Both the position numbers and the translations under genes were made by a program. A DNA stretch of 27,660 nt, from positions 1 to 27,660 of IMG/VR virus record IMGVR_UViG_3300009431_000640. One strand, given 5' to 3'. Positions 6,136-14,102 of this stretch are shown one piece after another. The notes beneath the pieces are model-generated. The model was not told where the DNA came from. It saw nothing but the letters and a program-made list of their open reading frames with translations, and did not search any database. Numbering within the stretch: position 1 is the stretch's first letter; every line of letters starts with the position of its first letter. The stretch is from a virus.

Positions 6136-8103
6136 ATGATCACCACCACCAAAAACCTGCGAACGATTCGTCTTGCCGGCGCCAAAGCGTGGCGGCCGCG
6201 GGAATTCCCACCGACCCCGGTGTGGTGTGAGCGCAACATTCAGCTCCCGGCCGCGACCGAGGCGACGCCCGGCCGGTTCGACCTGGATCGGCGGCCGTAT
6301 TGGCGCGAGCCGTTGGCCATGTTCGACGATCCGGCCGTCGAAACGATCACGATCCAAAAAGCCACGCAGCTCGGCGGCACGGTGTCCCTGATGGCCGCCG
6401 CCCTTTCGCGTGCCGTGATCGCACCATCGCCGGGCATGGTGGTAACACCCGATCGGGATTCTTGTACCGAGATCCGAGATCGGATCTACGGCCTCGCGCT
6501 CGAAACGCCGGCCACCCGCCGGCTGGTCCCACCGGAGCGCTATTGGAACAACCGCCACGTTGACCTGGGAACAATGCGCCTCTATCTGGCGTTCTCCGGC
6601 TCGCGGCAACGGATGCGCGGGCGGCCCTGCCGATACGTCCTGATGACCGAGGTCGACGTCTACAAAAAGGACGCCCGGGCCGGCGCTGCGATCCGTGCCG
6701 GCCGCGAGCGGGTCAAGGCGTTCTATAGGAGCAAGATCCTCTTTGAGAGTTCGCCGACGGACGACGATTCGGATATCGCCAACCTGTATGACCAGTCCGA
6801 CCGCCGGCTCTGGTTCGTCCCCTGCCCGCGCTGCGGACGGTGGCAATTCCTGCGGTGCTTCTGCCACACCAAGGGCAAGCACGCCGGCCGGGGCGGGATC
6901 GGCTCGTTTCGGGATGATCACGGCAACTGGAACGATCCGGAACGGGCCAGGGCCGATGCTCATTACCTTTGCCTTTCGGGCTGTCGAATCGACCAGGCGG
7001 ACAAGGCGACTATGATCGAGGCCGGCCGGTGGGTTCCCCATGGCCAGACCGTCAACGAGCACGGGGAGCTGGCCGGCACGCCCACCAAGCCGGCCCGAGA
7101 CGTGGGCTATCAACTCTCCTCGCTCGTGTCCGACCAAGTTTCTTTTGCGGACATGGTGGGCGCCTACCATGCGCACAAAGAGGCCGGTCAACTGCCGGAG
7201 TTTTGGAACAACTGGCTCGGCCTGCGTTGGACGACCCGCCGCCCCCTGCCAACCTACGCGGAACTCGGCCGGCGCCTCTCGAGCACGAATCGTCGGGGCC
7301 ACGTGCCGACCGCCGCATGGTTCTTGACCGGCTCGGCGGACGTCCAAGAGGATAAGGTCTATTTCTCGGTCCGGGCCTGGGGCGACCGGCGAACGAGTTG
7401 GCAGGTGGACTGGGGCATCCTGGAACGCCAGCCGGAGATCGAGGGTGGGGGCGTCGCCTCCGACCTGGCCAAGCTGGACCGAATCGTCAACCGTCGCTAT
7501 CGGGTCGACGGCGCCAATCCGTTGGGCAAACGGGAGTTGCGGCTGCGCGTGTTCGGGATCGACGCCAACTACCGGCCGGCCGATATTCACGACTGGATCC
7601 AGACGCACGGCAAAACGGACCGCATCCGCGCGATCCGCGGAGACCATACGGTCAATCCCAAGGAAGGTTTCCGGATGACGGTCGTCGAGCGCAACGTGCG
7701 GACGGGCAAACGGTACGCCGGCGGCTTGCAGCTTTGGGGAATCTTCGTGAACCGTTACAAGCTGTGGCTGCTGGATCGTTTCGCATTCGGGCCCGGGCGC
7801 CCCGGATCGTGGCACCTGTCCCTGGACGTCGTCAAAGAAGGCGGCGACTACCTGCGCCAACTGGTCAACGAGCCCAAGATCCTGGAGACCGGGCGCGACG
7901 GGCGGACCCGGATGGTTTTTCGACCGCGGTCCCATTCGATCGGCGTCGACTGGTGGGACTGCGAAGTGTACAACGCGGCGCTAGCCGACATGGTCGTCGG
8001 GGATCTCGGCTGGTCGTGTCGCGCATGGGCGCCGGCGGCCGAGGTGCGTCCGCCAACGCCCAAGCAACCGCGCGGCGTCGCGCGGGAGTTCGCCGCATTC
8101 TAG
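6136..8103 (+). CDS. terL: Terminase large subunit, GpA family
   Basis: A 655-residue protein, typical length for the GpA family; it packages and cuts DNA into proheads. Seen: a Walker-A-like segment TIQKATQLGGT (72-82) at the place of KSxQxGKT, with Gly81 where many relatives have Lys; a Walker-B-like YVLMTEVD (167-174); a Cys cluster C230-x2-C233, C241, C243, C279, C283 likely to bind zinc; a nuclease segment GSADVQEDKVYFSVRAWG (399-416) matching the family GVDvQ strand; and later FGIDANY and IGVDWWD strands. It starts 24 bp after the small terminase. The nonstandard Walker A occurs in GpA relatives too, lambda gpA included, so I take it as functional. Confidence 0.92.
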   Translation: MITTTKNLRTIRLAGAKAWRPREFPPTPVWCERNIQLPAATEATPGRFDLDRRPYWREPLAMFDDPAVETITIQKATQLGGTVSLMAAALSRAVIAPSPGMVVTPDRDSCTEIRDRIYGLALETPATRRLVPPERYWNNRHVDLGTMRLYLAFSGSRQRMRGRPCRYVLMTEVDVYKKDARAGAAIRAGRERVKAFYRSKILFESSPTDDDSDIANLYDQSDRRLWFVPCPRCGRWQFLRCFCHTKGKHAGRGGIGSFRDDHGNWNDPERARADAHYLCLSGCRIDQADKATMIEAGRWVPHGQTVNEHGELAGTPTKPARDVGYQLSSLVSDQVSFADMVGAYHAHKEAGQLPEFWNNWLGLRWTTRRPLPTYAELGRRLSSTNRRGHVPTAAWFLTGSADVQEDKVYFSVRAWGDRRTSWQVDWGILERQPEIEGGGVASDLAKLDRIVNRRYRVDGANPLGKRELRLRVFGIDANYRPADIHDWIQTHGKTDRIRAIRGDHTVNPKEGFRMTVVERNVRTGKRYAGGLQLWGIFVNRYKLWLLDRFAFGPGRPGSWHLSLDVVKEGGDYLRQLVNEPKILETGRDGRTRMVFRPRSHSIGVDWWDCEVYNAALADMVVGDLGWSCRAWAPAAEVRPPTPKQPRGVAREFAAF

Positions 8104-8121
8104 CAAAGGAAAGGCACATCA

Positions 8122-8529
8122 ATGGCCAGATCAAAACCCAAACCAGAAAAGCCAAAACCATCCGGCACGGAACAGCGGGTCGAACCGCTGGGCGTCGACG
8201 ATCCCGAGGATCTCGCGCCGAAGACCGCTTCGGAAAAAACCGAGTCGGCGCCGGCCGAAAAGAGTGATCAGGAGCAAGGCACACCGCAGGTCGGCCGGCA
8301 GGGCGACCAGGTCCGGCCGATATGTCCCAATTGCAGCAAGCCGGGCGAGCCCGTCTTTTGCACGGCGCGGGGAGGCCGCAAAAGCGCCGGATCGATGTAC
8401 ACGGTCTATTATTGCCCGAACGGCTGCAAGCCGGGACACCTTCGCCAACGGCCGAATTTCCGCAAGGAAATCAAGGCGCGAATGGCCCACGCCGAAAGGC
8501 AACAAGGCGTCGGCCGGCCTAAGGATTAG
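8122..8529 (+). CDS. Small zinc-ribbon-like protein
   Basis: A 135-residue protein. The N-terminal half is low complexity (Lys/Pro/Glu-rich). The second half has CPNC (about residues 68-71), a further Cys, then a C-x3-C pair (CPNGC), a probable zinc ribbon, followed by a basic tail. AGGAAAGG provides a ribosome site. The stop (8527-8529) interleaves with the stop of the leftward gene (8526-8528), so the two genes converge with overlapping stops. Function unknown; nucleic acid binding is plausible. Confidence 0.65.
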   Translation: MARSKPKPEKPKPSGTEQRVEPLGVDDPEDLAPKTASEKTESAPAEKSDQEQGTPQVGRQGDQVRPICPNCSKPGEPVFCTARGGRKSAGSMYTVYYCPNGCKPGHLRQRPNFRKEIKARMAHAERQQGVGRPKD

Positions 8530-8762
8530 GACGGCGTCGGGCATCCGTCGTCGATCCACTGCTCGATCACCGTCGCCTTCCAATAGCTGGAACGCCCGAT
8601 CTCGATCGCCGGCGGCAACACGCCCGTTTTCTTCATACGGCGCACCGACCGCACCGAAACGCGCAGTAATCGTGCGACGTCTTTCATAGTGAACAACCGG
8701 CAATCGGCCGGCGCCGCCTCTTCCGCCCTCTTCGCGTTTTGGCGTTTTCGCGATCCCGGCAT
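8526..8762 (-). CDS. AlpA-like small HTH regulator, the only leftward gene
   Basis: A 78-residue protein. FTMKDVARLLRVSVRSVRRMKKTGVLP followed by IEIGRSSYWKATVIEQWID is the MerR/excisionase-type winged HTH of AlpA-family phage regulators or excisionases. The start at 8762 is supported by GGAAGG 10 nt upstream; a longer frame to 8879 exists but would translate the operator-like repeats. The N-terminus (MPGSRKRQNAKRAEE) is encoded in part by the 26-bp repeat also found at 2185-2210. Its upstream gap (8763-8914), shared divergently with the rightward head genes, holds three tandem repeats and two palindromes, so autoregulation or control of late head genes is likely but unproven. Confidence 0.8.
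   Translation of the reverse strand: MPGSRKRQNAKRAEEAAPADCRLFTMKDVARLLRVSVRSVRRMKKTGVLPPAIEIGRSSYWKATVIEQWIDDGCPTPS
8731..8756 (-). repeat. 26-bp A-rich repeat, copy 2 (inside the HTH gene)
   Basis: Reverse complement of 2185-2210 with a single mismatch; it encodes part of the basic N-terminus of the AlpA-like protein. Confidence 0.8.
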
Positions 8763-8782
8763 GGGGTGTCTTCCTTCCGTAA

Positions 8783-8830
8783 GTGGCCACACGCGGACAA
8801 CTGCGGACAACGGCGGACAAGTTTGCGCAA
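8783..8830. promoter_or_regulatory. Operator-like cluster: three tandem GCGGACAA repeats flanked by palindromes
   Basis: GCGGACAA occurs at 8793-8800, 8803-8810 and 8813-8820, exactly 10 bp apart, so all copies face the same side of the helix. The palindrome GTGGCCAC (8783-8790) lies on the left and TTGCGCAA (8823-8830) on the right. The cluster starts 20 bp upstream of the AlpA-like start codon and lies in the divergent gap. It is the obvious candidate binding site for that regulator. Confidence 0.6.
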
Positions 8831-8865
8831 GCTGCCACGGAAAACAAGACGAGGTATCAAAACGT

Positions 8866-8896
8866 TTGACATTTCGCATCGCCCATCACTTGCAAT
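8866..8896 (+). promoter_or_regulatory. Candidate rightward promoter before the head genes
   Basis: A perfect TTGACA (8866-8871) is followed 19 bp later by TGCAAT (8891-8896), a poor -10. It would drive the gpW-like gene at 8915 and the head genes, and lies just downstream of the operator-like repeats. The weak -10 and long spacer keep confidence low. Confidence 0.25.
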
Positions 8897-8914
8897 GCGC
8901 CGTACCATGCGCGC

Positions 8915-9124
8915 ATGGCCGACAACGAGACGATCGCCGACAACATCGAGGACGCGCTGGACGCCGCGGGGACCGCCGGCGCCAAGTCCCACCGGAGCGG
9001 CGACACTCACACCGAGTGGTATTCGCTGACCGAGATGGACAAGGTCGCGCGCAACCGCCGGCTTGACCAGGCCCTGGCCGGCAAGCGGCGCTGCCGTCCG
9101 ATCCAATTCCTCGACGACGTTTAG
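8915..9124 (+). CDS. Small gpW-like head-tail connector candidate
   Basis: A 69-residue protein with an acidic helical N-terminus, a middle segment with WYSLTEMDKVARNRRLDQALAG and an end with RRCRPIQFLDDV. Size, the helix-hairpin-helix-like layout and position between large terminase and portal fit lambda gpW. Similarity is by position and general pattern only. It is 11 bp from the portal gene. Confidence 0.5.
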   Translation: MADNETIADNIEDALDAAGTAGAKSHRSGDTHTEWYSLTEMDKVARNRRLDQALAGKRRCRPIQFLDDV

Positions 9125-9135
9125 GGGGCGCCGCC

Positions 9136-10746
9136 ATGATCCGCCGAGCGCTCCGACGCGAACGACCACCAGCCACGGCCGTCAGCGAATTCTTGCGCGA
9201 TCTTGCAGCTCGCGAGCAAAACGGCGCGCCGCGCGCCGTGGCCGGCAAAGAAGCCTACCAGGCGGCGCGGGTGACGCGGACGACCAAGCATTTCCAGCCG
9301 GACAACATTTCGGAAAACGCGGCGATCGCCGAATCGTGGCCGATGCTCATCGCGCGGGTGCGCAGCCTGCGCCGCAACAGCCCCAGCGTCAAGCAGGCCG
9401 TCCGGATGATCGTCGACCTGGTCGTCGGGACCGGGATCCAGGCGTGCCCCACAATCGCGCTGGAATTCATTCGCGCCAGTGGCCCCGAGCGGGACCAGAT
9501 GCTCGATTACAGCTATGAATCGGATTTGATCTTCACCGAATGGGCCATCGACGAAGCCGACGTCGAGGGCAAATTGACTTGGTGGGACATCCAACGGATA
9601 GCGCTGTCCGAGCTGGTCGAAACGGGCGACGCGCTCTTGTTGGAGTGTTGGGACGACTCGCCCGGGCGCAAGATCGGCCTGTGTTATCAGATGCTCGAAC
9701 GCGAGCAGTTGGACGCATCGAAAGATCGGCCCGCCTCCATGGGGCAAAACCGAATCGTCAACGGGATCGAGTTGGACGCGCGAAACCGGCCCGTTCACTA
9801 TTGGATTTATGACGCCCACCCCTACGATCATTCCGCGGCGTTTTCGGGCCTGATCACCTCATCGAGCCCGGTCCCTGCCAATCGCATCCGTCACCTGTTC
9901 CTGCCGTTCCGCCCGGTGCAATCGATTGGCCTTTCCTGGCTGCACGCGCTGGTCAAGTGCACGCGGGATCTCGATTGGTACCTCGACAACGAATTGACCA
10001 GCGCCGCGATCGGTGCGTTGTTTACGGCCATCCACAGCAGTGATCGCCACGATGGCAACCTCGGCATGGGTGATGATACCGACGATGAAGACCAGGACGG
10101 CAACGCCCCGGTCAAGCTGGGTCAGGGATTCATCTACGATGGCGGACCTAATGACGACTTCAAGATTGCCGAGTCCAAACGGCCGAACCGGGACGCGGCG
10201 CCGTTCTTGGACGTGATCACGCTTCAACAAGCGATGGCCGCCGGGCTGTCCCCGCATCGGTTCACCGGCGACTACTCGCAAACCAGCTATAGCTCCGCCC
10301 GCGCGGCCCATTTGGACGACGACAAGCGGATCCTGCCCTTGCAACAGTGGTTCGGTTACCGGCTGGTCTTGCCGGCCCGCCGCCGCGTCAACGCGATCGC
10401 CGCCGCCCGCGGTCGTTTCGCCGCGGTCACACCGCGGGAATTCGCCCGCGATGAGGATCGGCTGCAACGTTTCGACGTCACCGGCACGGGGCGAGAGCAG
10501 CTCAATCCCGACAAAGAACAGTCGGCCGCCGCCGCGCGGGTCCGTGCCGGCATGTCCACGCTGGCCATCGAGAACGCCCGCCGCGGTCTGAACTGGTTGC
10601 GGACGGCCATTCAACGGGCGGTCGAGATCGTTACCTACGACCACCTGGGTATTGTGGCGGATCTGTCGTCCGGCGGCGCGCAAACGGGTGCGCTCGCACC
10701 GGCCACGGTCGACGCCGTCGACGACGACGAAGCCGAGGAGGATTGA
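9136..10746 (+). CDS. Portal protein, lambda gpB-like
   Basis: A 536-residue protein expected to form the dodecameric DNA channel at one capsid vertex. The segment RVRSLRRNSPSVKQAVRMIVDLVVGTGIQA (about residues 74-103) matches the conserved start of the lambda-type portal family (R-x-L-x-R-N-P-x-h-x-x-A-h-x-x-h-V-x-x-V-V-G-x-G). Later come a clip/stem-like region, a QSIGLSWLHALVKCTRDLDWYLDNEL segment (about 257-282) and a C-terminal helix block with DDDEAEED acidic tail. Length and gene order (terminase, W, B, protease) agree with lambda. The stop is 4 bp before the next start. Confidence 0.9.
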   Translation: MIRRALRRERPPATAVSEFLRDLAAREQNGAPRAVAGKEAYQAARVTRTTKHFQPDNISENAAIAESWPMLIARVRSLRRNSPSVKQAVRMIVDLVVGTGIQACPTIALEFIRASGPERDQMLDYSYESDLIFTEWAIDEADVEGKLTWWDIQRIALSELVETGDALLLECWDDSPGRKIGLCYQMLEREQLDASKDRPASMGQNRIVNGIELDARNRPVHYWIYDAHPYDHSAAFSGLITSSSPVPANRIRHLFLPFRPVQSIGLSWLHALVKCTRDLDWYLDNELTSAAIGALFTAIHSSDRHDGNLGMGDDTDDEDQDGNAPVKLGQGFIYDGGPNDDFKIAESKRPNRDAAPFLDVITLQQAMAAGLSPHRFTGDYSQTSYSSARAAHLDDDKRILPLQQWFGYRLVLPARRRVNAIAAARGRFAAVTPREFARDEDRLQRFDVTGTGREQLNPDKEQSAAAARVRAGMSTLAIENARRGLNWLRTAIQRAVEIVTYDHLGIVADLSSGGAQTGALAPATVDAVDDDEAEED

Positions 10747-10750
10747 CCGC

Positions 10751-13297
10751 ATGGCAAAAGTCCGCTCCCACCAAATCCGAACCGTCGTGCGCGCCGTCAC
10801 GGAAACGCCTTGGGCCATTTTGCCGGAGACGATGGACACCGTGTGCGAGGTCTTGGACGCCCGCGCCGTCGGGGAGTTGACGACCGAGCAGCAATTGACC
10901 GAGCGGCTTGGCCTGACCCCGGCACCGGCCGAGGATCGCGGAATCGAGGTCGTGGACGGCGTGGCGGTGTTGTCCGTTGCCGGCGTCCTGTCGCCCCGGA
11001 TGAACCTAATCATGCGGATTTCCGGTGGTACCTCGGTCCCGCTGTTGGGCGGCCAATTCGATCAGGCGATTGCGGATGATGCGATCAAGGCCATCGTGCT
11101 GCGGATCGATTCGCCCGGCGGGAGCGCCCTGGGGATTGCCGAGCTGGCCGCGAAGATCTACGCCGCCCGTGGCCGCAAACCGATCGTCGCCGTGGCCGAC
11201 GGGGGCGTTGCCGCCTCGGCCGCGTTCTGGATTGCGGCGGCGGCCGATGAGATCGTTGCCTCGGCCGGCTCGATGCTCGGATCGATCGGCGTGATGCACA
11301 TCCACCGGGAAACCAGCGCCGCCGATACGGCCGCGGGTTTGAAGTACACGATTCTGTCCGCCGGCGAGTTCAAGGCGGTCGGCAATGCCCGGGAGCCGTT
11401 GGGCGAAGCGGCCAAGGCCACGCTGCAAGAGCGGGTTGACGACTTCTATCGGCTATTTGTTATGTCCGTCGCCGAATACCGCGGGACCACACCGGCGGAC
11501 GTGCTGCAAAACTTTGGCCAGGGCAAGGTCTATCTGGCATCCCGCGCCCTAAAGGCCAACATGATCGATCGCATCGGCACGTTGGCGGGCGTGCTTTCCG
11601 AACTTCGTGGCGCCGGCCCGGGTCGTTTCCGGATCGCCGCCCAAACCGACAATCCAACCAACCTGCAATTGGAGGTGAATTCGATGGATCCTGAACTTCG
11701 AGAATTTCTGGTGTCGCGCCATCTGGTCGAGCCGGAGGCGTCGGACCCGGTTTGCGAGGCATGGCTGCGCGCCTGGGCAACGGCCCGCGGCGAAACGCGG
11801 CCGATCACCGTGGCCATCCTGGAGGCGGGCCTGGCCGCGCCGCCGGCTGCCGATGATCCGCCGCCGGATCCGGAGCCCGCGCCGCCACCGACAACGGCCA
11901 CCGACCCGACCCCCGCGACGACCCCGGCGCCGGCTGCCACCGTGCCGGCCGATCAGCAAACGATCGAACAACGCGCGGCGATTGCCGAGCGCAATCGTGT
12001 GCTCGACCTGGAGGCGCGAGCCGGGCAGATTGGCATCGGTCCGGACGACTTGCGCGTCGCGATTGAATCCGGCACGCCCGCCGACGATGCCATGCGCTCG
12101 TGGGTCCGACGCTTGGCCACCGACCGGCCGCCGGTCACCACCGACACAGGCGGGCAGTCCCGCTCGGCGGTGGAGCAATTCGTCCAAAACTGCCAGATCG
12201 AGCTATTGGCCCGGTTTGGGCTGGGAACGCGCGAAAACCTGCCGGCCGCGGCCTCGCGGGATCTGTCGTATCTGAGCCTAGCGCAGATGGGCGAGCAGAT
12301 GCTCGCTTTTCACGGCGTCCGGCGCACGCAAGATCGGGAAATGAACGCCGTTCGCTTCCTGGAGCTCGGGGGAGCGAGCATTGCGCCCGTCGCAGCGGCC
12401 AGCGTCAACAACCCGGCCGATCATCCCAATCTACTGGCCAGCCTGGTCGGCACGACGATTGACCAGGCGATCGACCTGGCCGAGGTCACCTATTCGCAAT
12501 GGGCGGCCCGGCTCGCGGACGTGGACGATTTCAAGCCGCGGGACATTGTCTCGGTGGGCGCCTTCGACGCGCTGGACGAAATCGGCGACGATGACGACCC
12601 TCTGGAACTGTCGATCTACACGGAAGAAGCGGCGTGGTATCAAGTCGGGCAATACGCGAACAAGGTCGGCCTGACGCCCAGAATGGTCGTCGACGACAAG
12701 CTGGATGGGTTTGGTGAGGCGTTGCGCTCGTTGGGTTTCGCCCACGAAAACACCATCAACCGTCTCTGTGTGGCGCTTCTGACGACCAACGTCACGTTGG
12801 TGGACGGGAACTCGCTGTTTGACGACACCAACCACGGGAACGATCGGACCAGCGGTGGTGCGCCGAGCATCACCGAAATGGACGAAATGCGCAAAAAGCA
12901 CCGGGCCCAAACCGGTGTGGGTGGGGTTGGGTTCGTGAAGACGCCGCCGCGGATCGCGCTGGTTCCGAACGCCCTGGAAACCGACGCCGAACAGGTCTTT
13001 TTGCCGATGGCCGAGCCCAAGCGACCGGCGACGGACGCCACGATCAACACGTTCCGCGGCAAAGTGCGCCCCGTGGTCGAGGGGGAGCTGGACAGCGACT
13101 CGACGACCAAGTGGTACACGCTGGCCGACCCAATGATCCGCCGGACGATCGCGTATGTGTTCCAACGCGGCTATGGGGCTGGCCAGCGAACGACCTGGCT
13201 CGATCCGGCGCGCGGAACCAGGTACTACAAAATCGAGGGCCGTTTCGCCTCCGTGGCGATCACCCACCGCGGCATCGTCCGCAACGCCGGCGCGTGA
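10751..13297 (+). CDS. S49 (gpC-type) prohead protease - scaffold - major capsid protein in one open frame
   Basis: An 848-residue reading frame. Residues about 50-285 are an S49/SppA-like protease: the nucleophile Ser156 lies in GGVAASAAFW and the general base Lys208 in GEFKAVGN, 52 residues apart as in SppA. The region from 312 holds a short helical part, a Pro/Thr-rich linker (about 367-400) and a helical part like a scaffold. The rest (about 480-848) looks like a capsid protein of the Mu gpT/HK97-fold type, with PPRIALVPNALETDAEQVF and GQRTTWLDPARGTRYYKIEGRF segments. No stop or frameshift separates the parts. An internal in-frame ATG at 11684 has a perfect Shine-Dalgarno, so the full fusion is probably the minor product and self-cleaves during maturation. 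A lambda C/Nu3-type nested arrangement that also includes the capsid is the natural reading. Confidence 0.85.
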   Translation: MAKVRSHQIRTVVRAVTETPWAILPETMDTVCEVLDARAVGELTTEQQLTERLGLTPAPAEDRGIEVVDGVAVLSVAGVLSPRMNLIMRISGGTSVPLLGGQFDQAIADDAIKAIVLRIDSPGGSALGIAELAAKIYAARGRKPIVAVADGGVAASAAFWIAAAADEIVASAGSMLGSIGVMHIHRETSAADTAAGLKYTILSAGEFKAVGNAREPLGEAAKATLQERVDDFYRLFVMSVAEYRGTTPADVLQNFGQGKVYLASRALKANMIDRIGTLAGVLSELRGAGPGRFRIAAQTDNPTNLQLEVNSMDPELREFLVSRHLVEPEASDPVCEAWLRAWATARGETRPITVAILEAGLAAPPAADDPPPDPEPAPPPTTATDPTPATTPAPAATVPADQQTIEQRAAIAERNRVLDLEARAGQIGIGPDDLRVAIESGTPADDAMRSWVRRLATDRPPVTTDTGGQSRSAVEQFVQNCQIELLARFGLGTRENLPAAASRDLSYLSLAQMGEQMLAFHGVRRTQDREMNAVRFLELGGASIAPVAAASVNNPADHPNLLASLVGTTIDQAIDLAEVTYSQWAARLADVDDFKPRDIVSVGAFDALDEIGDDDDPLELSIYTEEAAWYQVGQYANKVGLTPRMVVDDKLDGFGEALRSLGFAHENTINRLCVALLTTNVTLVDGNSLFDDTNHGNDRTSGGAPSITEMDEMRKKHRAQTGVGGVGFVKTPPRIALVPNALETDAEQVFLPMAEPKRPATDATINTFRGKVRPVVEGELDSDSTTKWYTLADPMIRRTIAYVFQRGYGAGQRTTWLDPARGTRYYKIEGRFASVAITHRGIVRNAGA
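11671..11686 (+). promoter_or_regulatory. Internal Shine-Dalgarno and ATG for the scaffold-capsid product
   Basis: GGAGGTGA (11671-11678) is fully complementary to the 16S rRNA tail and sits 5-6 nt before the in-frame ATG at 11684-11686. The only other copy of this octamer I saw before a start is at 16933-16940, before the tail tube gene. Confidence 0.8.
11684..13297 (+). CDS. Nested scaffold plus major capsid protein from internal start
   Basis: Starting at the internal ATG gives a 537-residue protein (MDPELREFLVSRHL...). The first roughly 170 residues resemble a delta or scaffold segment with a Pro/Thr-rich stretch and would be removed by the upstream protease; the remainder is the capsid fold. 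In lambda, the scaffold Nu3 starts inside the protease gene C in the same frame; here the nested product appears to run on through the capsid protein. Independent initiation solves the stoichiometry problem of one protease per capsid subunit. The internal start is inferred from sequence and has no direct proof. Confidence 0.7.
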   Translation: MDPELREFLVSRHLVEPEASDPVCEAWLRAWATARGETRPITVAILEAGLAAPPAADDPPPDPEPAPPPTTATDPTPATTPAPAATVPADQQTIEQRAAIAERNRVLDLEARAGQIGIGPDDLRVAIESGTPADDAMRSWVRRLATDRPPVTTDTGGQSRSAVEQFVQNCQIELLARFGLGTRENLPAAASRDLSYLSLAQMGEQMLAFHGVRRTQDREMNAVRFLELGGASIAPVAAASVNNPADHPNLLASLVGTTIDQAIDLAEVTYSQWAARLADVDDFKPRDIVSVGAFDALDEIGDDDDPLELSIYTEEAAWYQVGQYANKVGLTPRMVVDDKLDGFGEALRSLGFAHENTINRLCVALLTTNVTLVDGNSLFDDTNHGNDRTSGGAPSITEMDEMRKKHRAQTGVGGVGFVKTPPRIALVPNALETDAEQVFLPMAEPKRPATDATINTFRGKVRPVVEGELDSDSTTKWYTLADPMIRRTIAYVFQRGYGAGQRTTWLDPARGTRYYKIEGRFASVAITHRGIVRNAGA

Positions 13298-13341
13298 TCA
13301 CTGAGAACTGATCACTGAGAACTGATAACTGAAAACTCCCC
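13295..13341 (+). repeat. ACTGANN heptad tract, copy 1
   Basis: Three 14-bp units follow each other: TGATCACTGAGAAC at 13295-13308 and 13309-13322, and TGATAACTGAAAAC at 13323-13336, then TCCCC. The underlying period is 7 (ACTGANN). The capsid stop codon TGA is the first three bases of the tract. Confidence 0.85.
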
Positions 13342-13362
13342 ACGTACACAAGGATCTTTGTT

Positions 13363-14079
13363 ATGAGCAGCAAGCGAACCGTTGTGGATCGGTTCCATTT
13401 CAACGGTGGCATGATCGTCCCGGCCTACGGCTCCCCGGATTCGGGCCCGTGGGTGTCCCGGACCGTCGAGACGGGCGGGACGCCCACGGTGGCCATCACG
13501 GGCGGCGTGTGCTCGTTGGATCTGGACAACACCGAGGAAGTCCAGAACGCCTGTCTGTACATGCTGGACAAGAAGCCGTTCGACATCGACGACCTGATCC
13601 GCGTCGACTTCAAAGCTGCGCTGGCGGCTGCCGCGGTCGATACGGCGATCGAGGCGGTGGTCGGCCTTGCCGGTTCCTACAACGCCACGCCCGATTCGGT
13701 CGCGCAAAACGCCTGGTTCAAGATCGTGGGCACCGGCACTGCGCACACCGTAGCCGTCGAATCCGACGACGGCACCAACGACAACGACGACAAGGCCACC
13801 GGCTTGGTCTTCACCACGACGTTCCGCCGGTGCCGCATCGACTTTGTCACTGGGCATCAAACGATCGGCCCTCCCGGCACGTCCAAGGCGGGCACCGGCG
13901 CGGTCTGGTTCCTCATGGAAGACGGCAACGGCGTCATGCGCCGCGTCGCCTCGGGGACGAACTTCGACATGAGCAACTACACCTCCGGGCTCCAGTTGTA
14001 CGCCCAAATCAAGAAGACCTCCGACACCGGCGAAAACACCCTGAAGGTCAAAGATTTCGAGGTCACGCACATTGTCTAA
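13363..14079 (+). CDS. Putative capsid decoration or head-associated protein
   Basis: A 238-residue beta-rich protein with an acidic loop (DDGTNDNDDKATG), directly after the capsid gene. The even spread of short beta segments (IDFVTGHQTIGPPGT, AVWFLMEDGNGVM, LQLYAQIKKTSD) suggests a jelly-roll or lectin-like fold. Position fits a decoration protein or head fibre. AAGGATC about 10 nt upstream can serve as ribosome site. No named family is recognised. Confidence 0.6.
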   Translation: MSSKRTVVDRFHFNGGMIVPAYGSPDSGPWVSRTVETGGTPTVAITGGVCSLDLDNTEEVQNACLYMLDKKPFDIDDLIRVDFKAALAAAAVDTAIEAVVGLAGSYNATPDSVAQNAWFKIVGTGTAHTVAVESDDGTNDNDDKATGLVFTTTFRRCRIDFVTGHQTIGPPGTSKAGTGAVWFLMEDGNGVMRRVASGTNFDMSNYTSGLQLYAQIKKTSDTGENTLKVKDFEVTHIV

Positions 14080-14102
14080 CGGCCGTCTTGTCACGCTCCG
14101 CG

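Noticed and set aside
5029-7935. Very long leftward open frame (968 codons)
   Set aside because: It lies fully opposite the terminase genes and has an Arg/Pro/Gly-rich composition typical of antisense frames in high-GC DNA.
8763-8879. Longer N-terminus for the AlpA-like protein
   Set aside because: It would read through the operator-like repeats; the start at 8762 has a well placed GGAAGG.
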